Below are positions 1-11,219 of a stretch of 64,000 bases of DNA, one piece after another. The number at the start of each line of letters is the position of its first letter. Position 1 is the stretch's first letter. Origin of the DNA: Bradysia coprophila (Eukaryota > Arthropoda > Insecta > Diptera > Sciaridae); assembly GCF_014529535.1 (NCBI RefSeq), contig NW_023503509.1, positions 992,001 to 1,056,000 on the forward strand, read 5' to 3'. The position numbers were made by a program, and so were the translations under genes. The notes under the pieces are model-generated. The model saw only the letters and a list, made by a program, of their open reading frames with translations, did not search any database and was not told the origin of the DNA.

Positions 1-291
1 ACACTCGTTCTGGAGCTATGACTTAAAATATGGTCAATGTTTGGACAGTCCTACTGGCTTGCAACAGAACTTTTCCGCGGAACTTACCATTATGATTCTA
101 CTGGGCATAGATTTTACTTCAACTAACTTTATGGCTTGCAACACAATTTTTCTGGGGTTTATTTTACATGGAACGAAAGAGGATGAGTCCAGCTACAAAA
201 CCTATGGTAAGTTCCGCGGAAAAGTTCTGTTGCAAGCCAGCAGGACTGTCCAAACATTGACCATATTTTGAGTCATGAGTCCAGAACGGGT
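1..291. repeat. Fold-back (inverted repeat) element, left end at window edge
   Basis: Bases 1-91 return as a near-perfect reverse complement at about 203-291, for example TTGGACAGTCCTACTGGCTT on the left against AAGCCAGCAGGACTGTCCAA on the right. The arms surround about 110 bp of unique DNA. This is the structure of a non-autonomous fold-back or MITE copy. The left end may continue outside the window, so target-site duplications cannot be judged. The short reading frame at 41-271 lies across the arms and is not a gene. Confidence 0.75.
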
Positions 292-702
292 GGCGGCCCT
301 TACCGATGATGATACTTTTTATGAAGGTCTGTCAATGGCCTGAATTCCTACAACATTTCAACTTTTTGAAACATGTCTATCTCTAGCTATTACAAAAAAA
401 ACTGTTTTCACCACCTTTTGACATGCAATCACTTTTCGCGTGCTCACTCCGAAAATGGGATCCCATTTTTCGGTTAGTTTACCGGAAAACTAACCAAAAA
501 AGTAAAAGATACCTATTTCTCAGAATTGAACGACGTGTCAAACGAGCTATAGCTTGCCCGGATCGCCAAACCATTGTATTCATTTTCAACAAAATTGGTT
601 CAAGTTTTGGCGATATCACTCTTAAAATGCATAATGTGGAAAGACATATCTAAAATTTCTCTCAGATCGAAACATTGGTCCAATGTCTTACTATATATGT
701 AT
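292..702. other. Intergenic, diverged dispersed repeat
   Basis: No gene is visible. The stretch around 495-600 resembles the stretch around 6,055-6,150 (both contain AAAGATAC followed by a CAGAATTGAA or TAGAATTGAA block and an AACGAGCTA block), so it is probably an old copy of a dispersed repeat. Short open frames here have no recognisable protein. Confidence 0.4.
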
Positions 703-1438
703 TAGGGCGTAGCGTTTTGCAAGTTTTTTTTTAATTTTTTAAGGCCTGCGGGTAGGTTCGATGCAGAATGGTCCACTGAACACGAAAATACCAAAAAAAA
801 AATTTGAAGTTCGAAGCTCCCATGCGCACCTCTGAAAACCGACTTTTTTGGTCCCAAAGTCATAGTGAGATTAGTTCTGCCGGCTGTGCGGAAAAATATA
901 TCTTAAGTGTATATGATAATTAATCGTAGAGACCATGGCTTCAATTTGACATACTTTAAAATTTAAAAAAAAATTGAGCCACCGTTGAACAATTACAAAA
1001 AGTGCTCCCGACCATGACTTTTTCAGAATTTTTTTGGATTTAAAGCTTTCTAAAATATGTGACTGGAAAGAAATATAGTCGTGTCATAGCTCATTTTAAA
1101 GGGAATTTCAAGAGCTTTCAAACGAATATAGACTCGACGTAAAGATTCACCGGGTTGCAGATTCGATGACCTTCTAGTGTGTAGAAAATGGTACGAGAAA
1201 AACCATATTTTTTTAATTTTTCACAGAATTTATACAAAAACGGTTACAAATTGTTCTTAGTATTGCTGGCGTTAATAATGCAGCAATTCTGCAAAAGTCG
1301 GTTTTCAGGGGTGCGCATGGGAGCTTGGAACTTCAATTTTTTTTTTGTTATTTTCGTGATCAGAGGACCATTTTGCATCAAGCCTACCCGCAGGCCTTAA
1401 AAAATTAAAAAAAAAAACTTGCAAAACGCTACACCCTA
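703..1438. mobile_element. hAT-like non-autonomous element (736 bp) with 8-bp TSD
   Basis: The ends are inverted repeats of about 150 bp starting TAGGGCGTAGCGTTTTGCAAG-like on the left and TAGGGTGTAGCGTTTTGCAAG-like on the right (read inward). The sequence ATATGTAT lies directly outside both ends (695-702 and 1439-1446), an exact 8-bp target-site duplication. An 8-bp duplication and termini fitting YARNG (here TAGGG) are established hallmarks of the hAT superfamily. No transposase frame is present, so the copy must have been moved in trans. Confidence 0.8.
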
Positions 1439-1672
1439 ATATGTATAGGTTTGATTCACAAAAAAGGCTACGATCAAGGGATCACCGTTGGGATTTGTCT
1501 TCCATTATTTTGAAGTGATTGGCCCCCTCGAACTCAATGCATTGTGAATATTGTATGTATCGCGTAGAGGGTGTTTTCCAAGACATCACGCATCCAGCGC
1601 GTCAACACAAACATCATTTTATTCGTAGTACCAATATGAGCTATTTTCAATCATCCGATGAGAAAAGCTTAC

Positions 1673-1787
1673 CTGAACTACTGGTTGGAGTGCTCATAGA
1701 TGCTGAACTCGCTGAATCTGTTTCCGTCACCGACAACATAAAGGCGGGACGCTTGGCTGGCGATTTGCTAGGCATTGGGGCCATCAT
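1673..1787 (-). CDS. Candidate coding exon of an unidentified minus-strand gene
   Basis: On the minus strand a 115-bp open segment is flanked by a good acceptor (TTAATTTACAG) and a good donor (TCAG/GTAAGC). It reads in one frame as MMAPMPSKSPAKRPAFMLSV followed by TETDSASSASMSTPTSSS, a basic then Ser/Thr-rich stretch, ending in phase 1. It could be an internal or first coding exon. The next exon on this strand would lie at lower coordinates, across the hAT element or beyond the window. I do not recognise the protein, and no partner exon was found. Confidence 0.35.
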
Positions 1788-4077
1788 CTGTAAATTAATA
1801 AGATAAATATTTAATCGAATGCCACAATTTTTGTGAAATGAATACTGGGTGTTTAGATGCATCCCAGCGACTGTATAGATCTATGTGTAACAGTGGAAAT
1901 AAAAAACATTAAAAATAAAATGCAATGGGCGTTTTTCGTTTATATGATAAACTGCTATTGATTCGAATAACGAAATAACACAGATGTTGCTGGTTTCTAA
2001 TGTTTTTTGTTTAATGGAAGATAAAACATGTGAGAGAGATGTGATTTAGTTTCTGGGGAATGCGTAAATTTATGAATTGTAAACAGCAATGGCAAAATTA
2101 AAAAACCATAAAAACTATTCCAATATTTGACTTCCCATTTATATTTATAATATTCACGTAACCGTCAATATTTTGTGAAATAAATTTTTATTTTATACTT
2201 TAAGAGCTCAGCGCACATACATTTAACATTATAAATTGGCGTGTCAGAAAAATTTTATTGAAGGAAAAGGAAATCGATGAAAATTTTACCATATTTTACG
2301 TTATTGTTGGCTGTACATATATGCTGTACGTACGTTTCGATTGATTGTTTTGAGAAATTATATATTTCACTTTTTTGTTTTGTTATTATTCAGTATAAAT
2401 AGATAGACCATTGATTACAGTTCGATATTGAAAGTTGGTTGAAGAAATAATTTTCTATGTTTTGTTATGAACGGCTTGTTTTTACTTTTAATATCATCCA
2501 AATCAAAAAGAAAACAATCGAAATTGCTCAACTTTCTGATAAAATCAATTAGGTAAATCGATATCGAAATAAACGAAGAATTTTATGGTGCAACCGGTGT
2601 GTTTGTTAAGTTCCTCAACGTAAGTACTACTTTTAAGGAAGGTTGCTATCATCGTCACTAAAATTAGTCAAAAACGATTTAATCATTCATATCATGAGGG
2701 TACAATAATAGGTTACAGTGTTCAATGTATGCTGCTCAAATAATTCCTTACATGAGGGAACAATTTTGAGATAATAGAAAACTCAAGTGTTGAGAAAATA
2801 GCTTCGGTAACTGTTAGTATCGATAAGTGTAGGGCCGAAGACAAGGTATGCAACTACACTTGTCGAAATTAACAGTTGTCGAAGCAAATTGCTCGTTTTG
2901 ACGATTGAATTAAAGAGTATCTCAAAATTGTTTCCGAAGTAAGGAATTATTTGATTATTACTTCAGGTCCATGTCCAAAACTTTGTCGTATAGAACGACT
3001 CTTGTCACTTACCCATGTAACACAGAGCGACACTGTTGACGTGAGTCATAGCAAAAGCGGTGTCGATGTAAAGGCAAAACTGCCAGCATATCAGAATTTA
3101 AATGGGTTAATGGGACGCTGAGTTTCGCCTCTGTGACTAAATATCAAGAAAACACTTTAAGCTATTGTCGGTGTCTACGTCGTACAATTTTTTGGGTATT
3201 GATAGAGGTTATATGTTCCTATACTACTATTTATTAGTCTCATCCGACATGTATCCACGCATCTACGACTTTTTGAAAATCATATTTTTTTAATCTCTCT
3301 AGCATGCCTACCAGCTTCTCCTGCATCTATGGGTCCGAATTTTTGTGCTGTGTTGCTATTAGAATTCCAACCACTACCGGTTGCAATCCCAACCAGTTTT
3401 CAACCACTTTCCTCGTAGACTGGATGGCCAATGTACCACTGCCACCGATGGTACGGATGAAAATCAAAAATTTTGTAGAATAAACCTTGTTCAGGGCTCC
3501 GAGCTGACTAATAATATCCAAAAATATCAAAAATTACATCCAAATGCTCAATTCAAATTCATTCCTTGTTGTTGTTGGTTGAAAATTTCCGACATGACCT
3601 TAACCTAAAATCATCATGTAGAGCTCTGGTTAGCGCACTGTAACGACAAAATTTGTCGTTTGTTTTCTAATTTTGATAAATTTGAAATCTTTGCAATGTT
3701 AGTGGTAAATTTCGGAGTCCAGACAATCAATTAAAGAATAGTAACAATGAGTAGAACGAGTTGCGTTAAGTCTCTTGGTTCTGAACATATGCATTGCTTT
3801 ATTAAAGGCAAAGCGATGCTAGTAATGCTAGAATTAGCGTTGTGAAAATCACTAGCTGAAATTACGATGGTCAATCATCCAACAAATTCCTTGACCTTGA
3901 CTAACAGTGGATTCTATTTTTTGCCCTCCTTGTTCGATACGTTGAAACTTTATACATACTTGGTTTATCATCCAACAAGTATAGCTTCTAATTTCTTTCC
4001 AACGCAGTTGTCTAGAATTTTCTTTTAGTAACATTGACGAGTTTATTAATGAGCTCGCATTCCAGGCAGACATTGTT
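1788..4077. other. Intergenic, mostly featureless AT-rich DNA
   Basis: No supported gene. A 219-bp inverted repeat lies at 2,736-2,954 (separate entry). A 59-codon open frame at 3,304-3,483 on the plus strand follows a plausible acceptor (TTTTTTAATCTCTCTAG) but matches nothing I know; it is discussed as a finding only. Confidence 0.4.
2736..2954. repeat. MITE-like palindromic element (219 bp)
   Basis: The terminal sequence TCAAATAATTCCTTAC occurs at the left end and, as its reverse complement, at the right end (GTAAGGAATTATTTGA). The similarity extends inward through an ACAATTTTGAGATA-type block and a TGTAGTT/AACTACA core, so nearly the whole element can fold on itself. I see no clear target-site duplication, so the superfamily is not assigned. 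Confidence 0.65.
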
Positions 4078-4242
4078 TTAAGAGACACTTGCAAGTACAT
4101 GTACTATCGAATCATGCAGTACCATCTCGGTATTCGTTAATCTCTCGAGTACCGCACATAATCCCTTTTTCTCAAAGTTAACCAACGCGCTTTTTAGGAC
4201 GAACTCATCAGTTACGTACACTTCAACACGCACGTACGACAT
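4078..4242 (-). CDS. Small open frame, 54 aa, unknown
   Basis: An ATG-initiated frame on the minus strand encodes 54 residues starting MSYVRVEVYVTDEFVLKSAL and containing a mixed charged and hydrophobic pattern. A possible donor (ATA/GTACAT) occurs late in the frame, and a second open frame overlaps downstream (3,852-4,100), so it might be the first exon of a larger gene. I recognise no family. Random occurrence of a frame this short is common in this DNA, so support is weak. Confidence 0.2.
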   Translation of the reverse strand: MSYVRVEVYVTDEFVLKSALVNFEKKGLCAVLERLTNTEMVLHDSIVHVLASVS

Positions 4243-6184
4243 TTTAACGTTTTATAAGTGCTGATGTGATGGCGATGTAGTAACACATTTTCTCTATTGA
4301 AAGAAACGCATAAATTAACACCTCATATTGTCACGTCGCGGCGGTTATAATACATCCAATAAGCGTCTCCTTTAATTAATTAATTCGGTTCGAACCAAAA
4401 TGCCAGCAGGATGGAACACAAGAACTTTATTATTGAGATAACATATTTTTACAGCAGCAAAATTACATAACATTTCCCCTAAAGACTTCCGGTGGCAGCA
4501 GCACCCAATCATTTTTTTTACAATAAAACAGAAGCATTACCATTCATAAAATAATAGGCGAAGCCAAGCACACACAACACATTCATGTGGAAATAGCCTC
4601 TTGAGTTTTACAGGGTTTTATGATCTATTTTACTGCAAGTGGTGTAAGCAGATGTTTTTTTTCCGGTACGGAACAGTGTACCACCTACATCAAAGAGAAA
4701 GAGAAAAAATTCAAGGGAAATTTCCTCAACGGTTTATTCATATCCTGATAATCTACTCGATAGTAAAGCAGGTCATATAGCACACATTTAACATTTTTAT
4801 TACACCACGGTGCACCGTATGTTCCATAATAAATGTTATAGTTTCGGAGGGTATGTTGTTTCTTCTCGAAAGAACGTGTTAATAACTAAAGATAGATTAC
4901 TCTTCAGCAGCAGCTGTTTGTCGAGAACGTGTTTGAACTGACATTAATGTATAATAGTTACCAAGAGATCGTTTTCCCATTTAACGATTTATTGATGTTT
5001 ATTGTGAGTAAGAATGTAATAAAATTGACGAACACACAGCATGTAATGATAGAAGTACGATTCAGTGATGCGTAGAGGTAGAGAGATTCTTAAACAAAAC
5101 AATTCTTTGAACTGAAAAACGGCAGTGCAGGTCAAAATGTTCTTAAAATTATGTTGTTAGCGTTTCTAAGAATTCTTTAGCAGAACCTTTGTATAACACC
5201 AGCCGCTAGACAGATAGTAGCTGTTTCCAATTCCACTAATACATTGACTTTATAACGCTCCGTGTAGCTCTAGCTCTACCTCATGTTAGAACATAAACAC
5301 CTGGAAATTTTTTAATTTTATTTTGATGACGAGTCGTTGCATTTCATTGACATCGAAATCGTTCGGTAATGTCATTATCGTTATCACTTATCAAACAACT
5401 ATCCTTGACAAATTAAACGTAAACCTAGTTTGATTGTCATGAGGTCAATGTCGACCCGATTTATCATCAATCATGGGTACATATAACAAACAATACAACT
5501 CGTAACAAGGGCAATATCGAGTCGATCGAATTGTCCTGTCATGTAATAGTTGACATTACCTTGATAATACAGTTTCACATATTGGTCCATAACTTAGGGG
5601 GGAAAAGTGAAAGGGCAAGGTTTCATGTGAAATTTTGTTAATCCGAGCCGAAGCCGAGTTTTGTACTTGTACTGAATTTTACATGCTAAGGCCATCAAAA
5701 GTTGGTGGAATATCGTGCAATGAACGATTTTCGATGCCCTCATTTCAGCATGTAACAGTATTTTACATGACTAGGAATAAAAAGATGAAAAGTAGAGTTT
5801 TAGTGTGAATTTTGTTGATCTGAGGCGTAACCGAGGTCAATAAACGCACGTAAACGAGTCATTTTAGTCATAACTCTTGTGGATGTACTAGCGCCAAGCA
5901 GTGCGTATACTCTACCTGTAGGTCTTTCCAAGGCCGACATTCGTACAACATTACAACAATTTGAAATAATTTTTTCTTGAGTTATTGCCGAAAAACGGTT
6001 TTCGGTACCCTCTGACATGTCTTTACTTTTGAGCTCTTTTCACAGAAAACAAATTTTTTTTTTAGAAAAAGTGAAAGATACGTGTTTCCTAGAATTGAAA
6101 GACGAATCCAACGAGCTAACACTCATTAAAATCGGAGACCGCTTGTTCCCCAATCGCCTGAAGTCTTGGCGATGTGACTCTTAT
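4243..6184. other. Intergenic with fragments of a dispersed repeat
   Basis: No gene seen. About 5,766-5,870 carries a copy of a dispersed repeat that also occurs at 17,876-18,060 and 29,429-29,613 (shared block GATGAAAAGTAGAGTTTT followed by GTGTGAATTTTGTTGA and an ACCGAGGTCAATAAAC or GCCGAGGTCAATAAAC block). The rest is AT-rich without visible structure apart from short (TTAA)n near 4,373. Confidence 0.45.
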
Positions 6185-7065
6185 GCTTTCACTTACCTCA
6201 ATACTTTAAAGTGTGTGTGAGTTCCGTTTTTAATGGATCCCTATCGGGTATGAAACAGATTACGTCCTTCCCCTTCGGCTCGAGCTGTAAATGTCACACT
6301 TAGCAAAATACAAAGTTCCAAACAATTACTTAAGTTATGTTACTCACAAATCCAAAGACGAAAGGCAACGAAAGGTTTAACCCACCAGAGTTACCTCCAG
6401 TTTCTTCTATCAATATATTGCACAAACACACTCTGTGCACATTACGCTAGTTGTCTCACTCTACGTGTGCGCGCATAAGCGGTAAATCCGAGTATATCCC
6501 GAATAATACTAACATATGAAATGTGAGGAACGTGTGGAACTAAGAAAAACAGAGAGTCGCATGAATATTTCTAACTATTCTGCGATTGCTGTATGTCGGT
6601 ATCAAAATTTCATTTGTATTCTATCGACATAGTTGACAACAGAAAGCAAGTAGGTCTGGCATGTTGTCACTTATATATTGTAGAGCGTATGTTATAATAG
6701 TCGAAGTAATAGATTTTGCAATAAACTTTGGGAAACATTTTAAACAATGGAAGTAATAGATTCGGCGATACTGATCTTGACCTGTTAATCGCTTTACCTT
6801 TTTGAAAATTTGTATCGCTTTACCATTACACCCGTTTCTCATTTCATTCGCTCGTTTGTATCCCAAATATTGTTCTCACCGTTCTCTGCACAAAAGTAAA
6901 GCTAAATGCTAAATCCTTAAATGTTTCAATGATAATATCGTGGAAGTCGAAGAGAAAAACTCCGACAGGAAGTTGGTTACCTTAATGTTTTTATACTTTT
7001 TTTATTGTAACCTGATATGCATCTCCACCATATGTACATTTACATACATACATCATACGACACTC

Positions 7066-7202
7066 ACGGAATTTTGAAAACCGACACATTTTCTGTTCTG
7101 TGTTTTACTGGTTTTTTGTGAATTTTGAAAATGGAGAAATCAGAAACTCAAGTAAAACACAGAACAGAAAATGTGTCGGTTTTCAAAATTCCGCGAGTGT
7201 AC
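7066..7202. mobile_element. Palindromic MITE inserted in the left arm
   Basis: The block ACACTCACGGAATTTTGAAA and further sequence through AAAACACAGAACAGAAA-type text repeats in reverse complement around a short centre. The opposite arm of the large inverted repeat lacks this block: near 9,455-9,475 it reads directly through CATCATACTACCTACCTACATC-like sequence. That uninterrupted arm acts as an empty site, which supports insertion after the arms were formed. Confidence 0.6.
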
Positions 7203-7275
7203 CTACATCATTTTTATTCGGAAATTATAAATTTGAAATAAAAGGTCTTCGTGTAATGAATTGTGCTCACATATA

Positions 7276-7375
7276 TGTATGCTGAGGGCCTCGAAAGTAG
7301 TGCTTGAAAGATGAAAAGTACGGTTTTCGACGCATGTAGCATGTAAAATCCATTACATAACTCGGGATAAAAATG
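7276..7375. repeat. Dispersed repeat copy
   Basis: The sequence from TATGCTGAGGGCCTCGAAAG to ATGTAGCATGTAAAATCC matches the stretch at about 17,975-18,045 (TATGCTGAGGGCGTCGAAAG onward) with a short insertion. It belongs to the same family as the copy near 5,766. No coding capacity is visible. Confidence 0.55.
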
Positions 7376-7826
7376 AAAAATGTATTGTTGAAAACGCAAG
7401 ACCACAGATTACCGTACTCGCCTTCGACTCGAAACACAAACGTCCCACACGCCTCAACAAAAACATGTCCCAGCGAGAGATTAATTTACTAATTGAGCCA
7501 ATAAGTCTTTCAATATTATTTGGAATGTAAGTAATGATACTACCTTGACATGTTGATAATATCGAACATTAACTCATAAACTAACTACGATCCGACCCTG
7601 GATGCAAGCGTAAAATCATTCTACCTTTAAGTTAATTTCGTTCAGACAAATTTTTAACTTAAAATTTGACAATAAAATTATGGTTTCCGAAGTGCAAGGC
7701 AGCATGATATTCAAATAAAATAAAATTGAAACTCATCTAAGTCTGACGTTTTCCAGCCAGATGGAAAAAATTTGAGAAATTAGGAAGCAACTTGTAGAGA
7801 TTCGCAAGATGTTCTCAACAAAATTA

Positions 7827-8462
7827 TAGAACTGTGCGCCGGCCACGCCAGCCGATTTTAGGATCAGCCGGTAGTCGCCGCTGATACACTCTCAGCCGCC
7901 ATTAGCCGACGTTTGGTTGCTGGTTTGGTTGTAACTTGCTGGTCGGCAATATCGATTTTTTGTAAGAACTATGCTATGTTGGCAAAAAGAATACTGTCTA
8001 CCCTGATGACTAGTAGCAAAAGAAAATTTTTCATTGCTGGATTAGTAGAAAGTCGAGCCTTTTGCTAAGCAATGCTAACAATTTTTTTGTTTATACAAAA
8101 CAACTATGACTTTAGTAAAAACATCGTTAAAAAAATGTCAGTTATACGTGCCGGTACCACATCTTATCCTCTGTGAAATCTCCAAACAGGTCAAGTTCAG
8201 GTTCGAAACTCAATTCAATTTAGGTCTGAACATTCTCTTCTACATCACTAACATGTACATCAAAGAGCAACCTTCCTCTACAAATTACGCCACATTCGAC
8301 GAACTTCAATAAATTGAGTTTTTGAAAACTTTTGGATCTTTTATTCAGTTATGTCGATTTAGCCGCCGACGCCGACCGATTTTTTGACGTAGCCGGCCGC
8401 CGATACCCACCGGCGTCAAATTATCCGCCGACCTCATCGGCTGAGACCGGCGCACAGTTCTA
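7827..8462. mobile_element. GC-rich-ended non-autonomous DNA element (636 bp)
   Basis: The termini read TAGAACTGTGCGCCGG on the left and CCGGCGCACAGTTCTA on the right, an exact 16-bp inverted repeat, followed inward by about 100 bp rich in GCCG and CCGGC motifs on each side. ACAAAATTA lies directly outside both ends (7,818-7,826 and 8,463-8,471), a 9-bp flanking duplication. Nine bp is typical of Mutator-like elements, but a hAT-type 8-bp duplication plus one chance base is also possible. The interior holds an ATG frame (8,106-8,312, 68 aa) without recognisable features. Confidence 0.7.
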
Positions 8463-8471
8463 ACAAAATTA

Positions 8472-9384
8472 TCAACAATTTCATTGTAACTTTGACGATG
8501 AATTAGGAGTGTCAAGATTCAATTTTCAAAATTAAATTTCGTAATCTTTCAATGTAATCCTATCCACTTATACCATTCATAAGCCGTAAATATTGTTTTT
8601 GTTTTAAATACCTCAATTTCTTTGCGTGCCGCTGTGTATTTACCACAGAATGTGTAACAAATCACATTACAATAACGGGACAAATAAACCGATCATCATC
8701 TCAGTGGTTGTAGCCATAACAATCTAAACTCTACAGCACAACAATGCACAGCACATCATCGAATACTAATTTCACTGGTAATTGCATGTAACACAAAACT
8801 CTATTTACGAATTGGATAACAACAAGAACAAAAACAAAAACCACCATCGGTAAATAAATGCTGACAAAATGTTTAAGTAGAATTAGGACGGCTAGTGTGG
8901 CACAGAAAAAAAAATAAAGTGATGACAGGCTCACTAACGTGTACAATTATTTCGAACGTAGGTCAACATTTATTCAGTTTGTTGGGAAGTGAAGTGTTCA
9001 TCGAAACCGCAGAAATAAGGTAAACGAACGGAATAGATAGTTTCTTTGTTTAAAAAAAAAGACCTAATTAGAAGAGCTCCTCCATTCTATGAATAGATGT
9101 GCTATAGACGTGTACTATTATATTCAGCGAACATATGTGTATTCCTATCCAGCGAGACGTCTCGACGACGTTCTCCGATTGGAAAATTTATATTATATTT
9201 AGACCGATAAAATGACGACCGATGTGTATAATGACGAGGGTTTTATATGCATCCAATTTGATACTTAATATCGAATACAAACCGACGAACTTTCTTTTGC
9301 TCGGCTTTGTGTATTATGTTGTAAATGTAAGTAGCTGATTAAGCCAAAGATGGTAATCGAAACATTTTCAGAAATAATTGTATT
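8472..9384. other. Loop of the large inverted repeat, no gene seen
   Basis: AT-rich sequence without recognisable coding or RNA features. Short open frames on both strands show no conserved motifs. Confidence 0.4.
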
Positions 9385-9763
9385 TTACATACATGTGAGC
9401 ACAATTCATTACACGAAGACCTTTTATTTCAAATTCATAATTTCCGAATAAAAATGATGTAGGTAGGTAGTATGATGTGTATGTATGTAAATGTACAAAT
9501 GGTGGAGATGCATATCAGGTTACAATAAAAAAAAGTATAAAAACATTAAGGTAACCAACTTCCTGTCGGAGTTTTTTTCTTCGACTCCCACGATATTATC
9601 ATTGAAACATTTAAGGATGCTATGCACTCAGGTTTACTTTTGTGCTGAAAACGGTGAGAAAAATATTTGGGATACAAACGAGCGAATGAAATGAGAAACG
9701 GGTGTAATGGTAGAGCGATACAAATTATCAAAAAGGTAAAGCGATTAACAGGTCAAGGTCATC

Positions 9764-9892
9764 CAGTAATCTTCCATCAATATAGGGATTGGTCATGTAA
9801 ATAACCAGCGCCGAACTGGCCATACTGGGAATTCAGGGATTCATGACGGTCCCTTTGCCTGCGTCGGGCGAAGACCTGAATTGGTTTTTTTT
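9764..9892. repeat. Insertion unique to the right arm
   Basis: Aligning the two arms of the large inverted repeat shows that the left arm runs straight through (TGATCTTGACCTGTTAATCG near 6,771) where the right arm has about 130 extra bases between CAGGTCAAGG and AGATCAGTATCGCC. The inserted text is more GC-rich than its surroundings (for example GCCTGCGTCGGGCGAAGACC). The origin is unknown. Confidence 0.5.
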
Positions 9893-10855
9893 AAAGATCA
9901 GTATCGCCAAATATATTACTTCCATTGTTTAAAATATTTCCCAATGTTTATTGCAAAATCTATTACTTCGACAATTATAACATATGCTCTACTATATATA
10001 AAAGACAACATGCCAGACCTACTTGCTTACTGTCGTCAACTATGTCGATAGAATACAGATGAAATTTTGATCCCGACATAAAATTGAAAAATGTGAAACG
10101 TTTCATATGAAATATTATTTGCATTGTGGTGATTACCCGACTCGTGAAACTCGTTTTCGCTCTGTCAAAGAAATGTTTTTCACTCGCTCCTCCCGTGATT
10201 CAGAAACTATGTGTATAATAGTAGAGACACTATGCGTATCCTGTGTAAATACTATCTACGTTTCTAAATTACGATTATACGCTTCTAAATTATAAGCAGA
10301 CGCAGTCGAATGGACCTGAAGGGCTTAGTCAAGCCAGTCCGGCACCGTGAATAACTCCTCAATCCTAGATATCACTAAAGATTGTCGGAAAAACTAGCTG
10401 ACCCTTACACCAAACCTTTACCGAGTAAATCAGCTAAATGTGACTTTTAAACCTTTGGTTCAATGGGAAATTTTAACAGAAATGCGATATTGCTTATCAG
10501 TGGGGTAAATGACAATAGTGGTATTACTTGTGTGAAGTTACCGATCCAGACGAAGCCGACGCCGGTAAAAACACACAAGAAGCAATTTCCACAATTTTTT
10601 CAATTGTCGAGTGAGATATGTTACCTCAAAAATTGGAGGTAACTCTGGTGGGTTAAACCTTTCGTTGCCTTCAGTCTTTGGACTTGTGAGTAACATAACT
10701 TAAGTAATTGTTTGGAACTTTGTATTTTGCTAAGTGTCGCATTTGCAGCTCGAGCCGAAGGGGAAGGACGTAATCTACTGTTTCATACCCGATAGGGATC
10801 CATTAAAAACGGAACTCACACACACTCTAAAGTATTGAGGTAAGTGAAAGCAAGC

Positions 10856-11169
10856 GTTTAAGAAGAGTTGAAAAATAATCGAAAAAGGAGTGAGACATTT
10901 GTATTAAACCTTGGTAGAAAAGGTGAAAATCTAATTTACGTATACATGAAAGCATTGTAATTACCTGTCAATTGATTACTAATCTATAATCTAAATCTAC
11001 ATAAAAAGACCAGCTGACTGTTGCTCTAAAAATTTAACTTTGATAAAGGAAAACTATCGCAGCAATTTCCAACATGAAAAAATGTGATTTCTACTCAAAC
11101 TCAATATACAATTTATGTGGCTTCATGTTTCATATTAAAAAGGATTATCGTGCTTTGGAAATGCATAAA
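10856..11169. other. Intergenic, nothing recognised
   Basis: AT-rich spacer between the large inverted repeat and the first copy of the 11.55-kb tandem unit. I see no gene, RNA or repeat in it. Confidence 0.5.
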
Positions 11170-11219
11170 TCGATTTATAAACTTAAAATTGTGATTTCTT
11201 CAGTTTTGTGTATAGAGGG

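Larger units (their letters stand above)
6185..10855. repeat. Large inverted repeat, arms about 1.1-1.45 kb
   Basis: The left arm (about 6,185-7,275) returns in reverse complement in the right arm (about 9,385-10,855). Examples are GGATCCCTATCGGGTATGAA at 6,235 against its complement near 10,800, and GACAGGAAGTTGGTTACCTT at 6,968 against its complement near 9,545. The loop is about 2.1 kb (7,276-9,384). The arms differ by small changes and by separate insertions, so they are not an assembly mirror image. This may be one large fold-back transposon or an inverted duplication of an unknown repeat. No transposase frame is visible in the arms or loop. Confidence 0.8.
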
